Part shown: piece after piece, positions 4,831 through 5,268 of the stretch
Layout of the letters: every line of letters begins with the position of its first letter
Position numbering within the stretch: position 1 is the stretch's first letter
From: Clostridiales bacterium
Lineage (GTDB): Bacteria; Bacillota; Clostridia; Oscillospirales; Oscillospiraceae
Reading direction: 5' to 3'
Assembly: GCA_019422005.1 (NCBI GenBank)
Contig: JAHZEF010000155.1
Span: 1-5,268 of the forward strand
Length of the DNA: 5,268 nt
Notes under the pieces: model-generated
Told to the model about the DNA's origin: nothing
Database searches by the model: none
Seen by the model: only the letters and a program-made list of their open reading frames with translations
Made by a program: the position numbers and the translations under genes

Positions 4831-5268
4831 TCATTTTTTCCGAATGTTTTTTCTGACGTCAAAGCCCACCGCCGTCAGAATGATAATCCCCTTGACGATC
4901 TTCTGCCAGTAAGGCTGAACGCCCAGGAAGGTCAGGCCATAATTGATGATTCCGAACATCAAAACACCCAAAACCATCCCCGGAATGGTCCCAACGCCGC
5001 CGGAATTGGAGACGCCGCCCACAACACAGGCCGCAATGGCGTCAAACTCATAGTTTTCTCCATAGGAAGCCGTGGCGCCGTTGGTGCGGGCACACTCCAG
5101 AAAGCCGCCGATGGCAAACGTCACTGCGGCGATGGCATACGTCCAGATCAGCGTGCGTTCCACGCGGATGCCGCAGACCTGTGCGGCATCCCGGTTGCCG
5201 CCGATTGAATAAATGCTGCGTCCAAACGCCGTATATTTCATAATAAACCAGGATATCAGCACCACAAC
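4831..5268 (-). CDS. Sugar ABC transporter permease, RbsC/MglC type, C-terminal part (partial)
   Basis: The last 145 codons are present; the gene continues past the right edge. Members are inner-membrane subunits that pass ribose, galactose, xylose, inositol or similar compounds from a periplasmic/lipoprotein binding protein, driven by an RbsA-like ATPase. Diagnostic parts are the cytoplasmic loop TAFGRSIYSIGGNRDAAQVCGI and the membrane segments around TYAIAAVTFAIGGFLE. Further on come GENYEFDAIAACVVGGVSNSGG and GTIPGMVLGVLMFGIINYGL, then YWQKIVKGIIILTAVGFDV and a basic tail RKNIRKK. It ends in TGA (4833-4831), which overlaps an ATG of the oxidoreductase frame, and no terminator lies between them, so the two are surely co-transcribed. 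The sugar specificity cannot be read from this half. The binding protein and ATPase are expected upstream, to the right of the window. Confidence 0.93.
   Translation of the reverse strand, partial: VVVLISWFIMKYTAFGRSIYSIGGNRDAAQVCGIRVERTLIWTYAIAAVTFAIGGFLECARTNGATASYGENYEFDAIAACVVGGVSNSGGVGTIPGMVLGVLMFGIINYGLTFLGVQPYWQKIVKGIIILTAVGFDVRKNIRKK

Overview
The window looks like part of a chromosome from a GC-rich anaerobic Firmicute, most likely a Clostridia/Oscillospiraceae-type gut bacterium. This rests on strong GGAGG-type ribosome binding sites, a GC-rich backbone, the wording of the GMP synthase, and a leader-attenuated ABC ATPase gene of the kind found in Firmicutes. Every gene I can support is on the minus strand, so transcription runs from right to left. 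No rRNA, tRNA, CRISPR array, insertion sequence or integrase is visible.

Right part (2278-5268): the C-terminal half of a sugar ABC transporter permease (RbsC/MglC type) enters from the right edge. A Gfo/Idh/MocA-family NAD(P)-dependent oxidoreductase follows, with a stop/start overlap or a 44-base gap depending on which start is used. These two look like the tail of a carbohydrate or polyol uptake-and-oxidation operon. After a 70-base gap holding a perfect 13-bp inverted repeat comes a MATE-family efflux transporter of 460 residues.

Middle (703-2277): after about 120 bases with a plausible promoter comes guaA, GMP synthase. Its ATP-pyrophosphatase and dimerisation parts are complete. Its N-terminal glutamine amidotransferase domain has lost about 80-90 internal residues, including the catalytic Cys and the His-Pro-Glu segment, so the protein probably depends on free ammonia or on a partner glutaminase. 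A weak hairpin and then a strong intrinsic terminator end the transcript.

Left part (1-702): 341-693 is GC-rich and has no intact gene, but carries a coding-like minus-strand remnant that appears frameshifted. At about position 340 the composition drops abruptly to AT-rich. The AT-rich stretch holds a promoter, a roughly 250-nt leader and the first 11 codons of an ABC ATPase (MSMIRVENLTF), probably an ABC-F ribosome-protection protein. The leader contains a 7-codon peptide with a good ribosome binding site, a two-codon ORF beside the terminator, an intrinsic terminator just upstream of the gene, and a segment that can pair perfectly with the terminator's 3' arm. This is a complete antibiotic-sensing transcription attenuator and is the most interesting part of the window.
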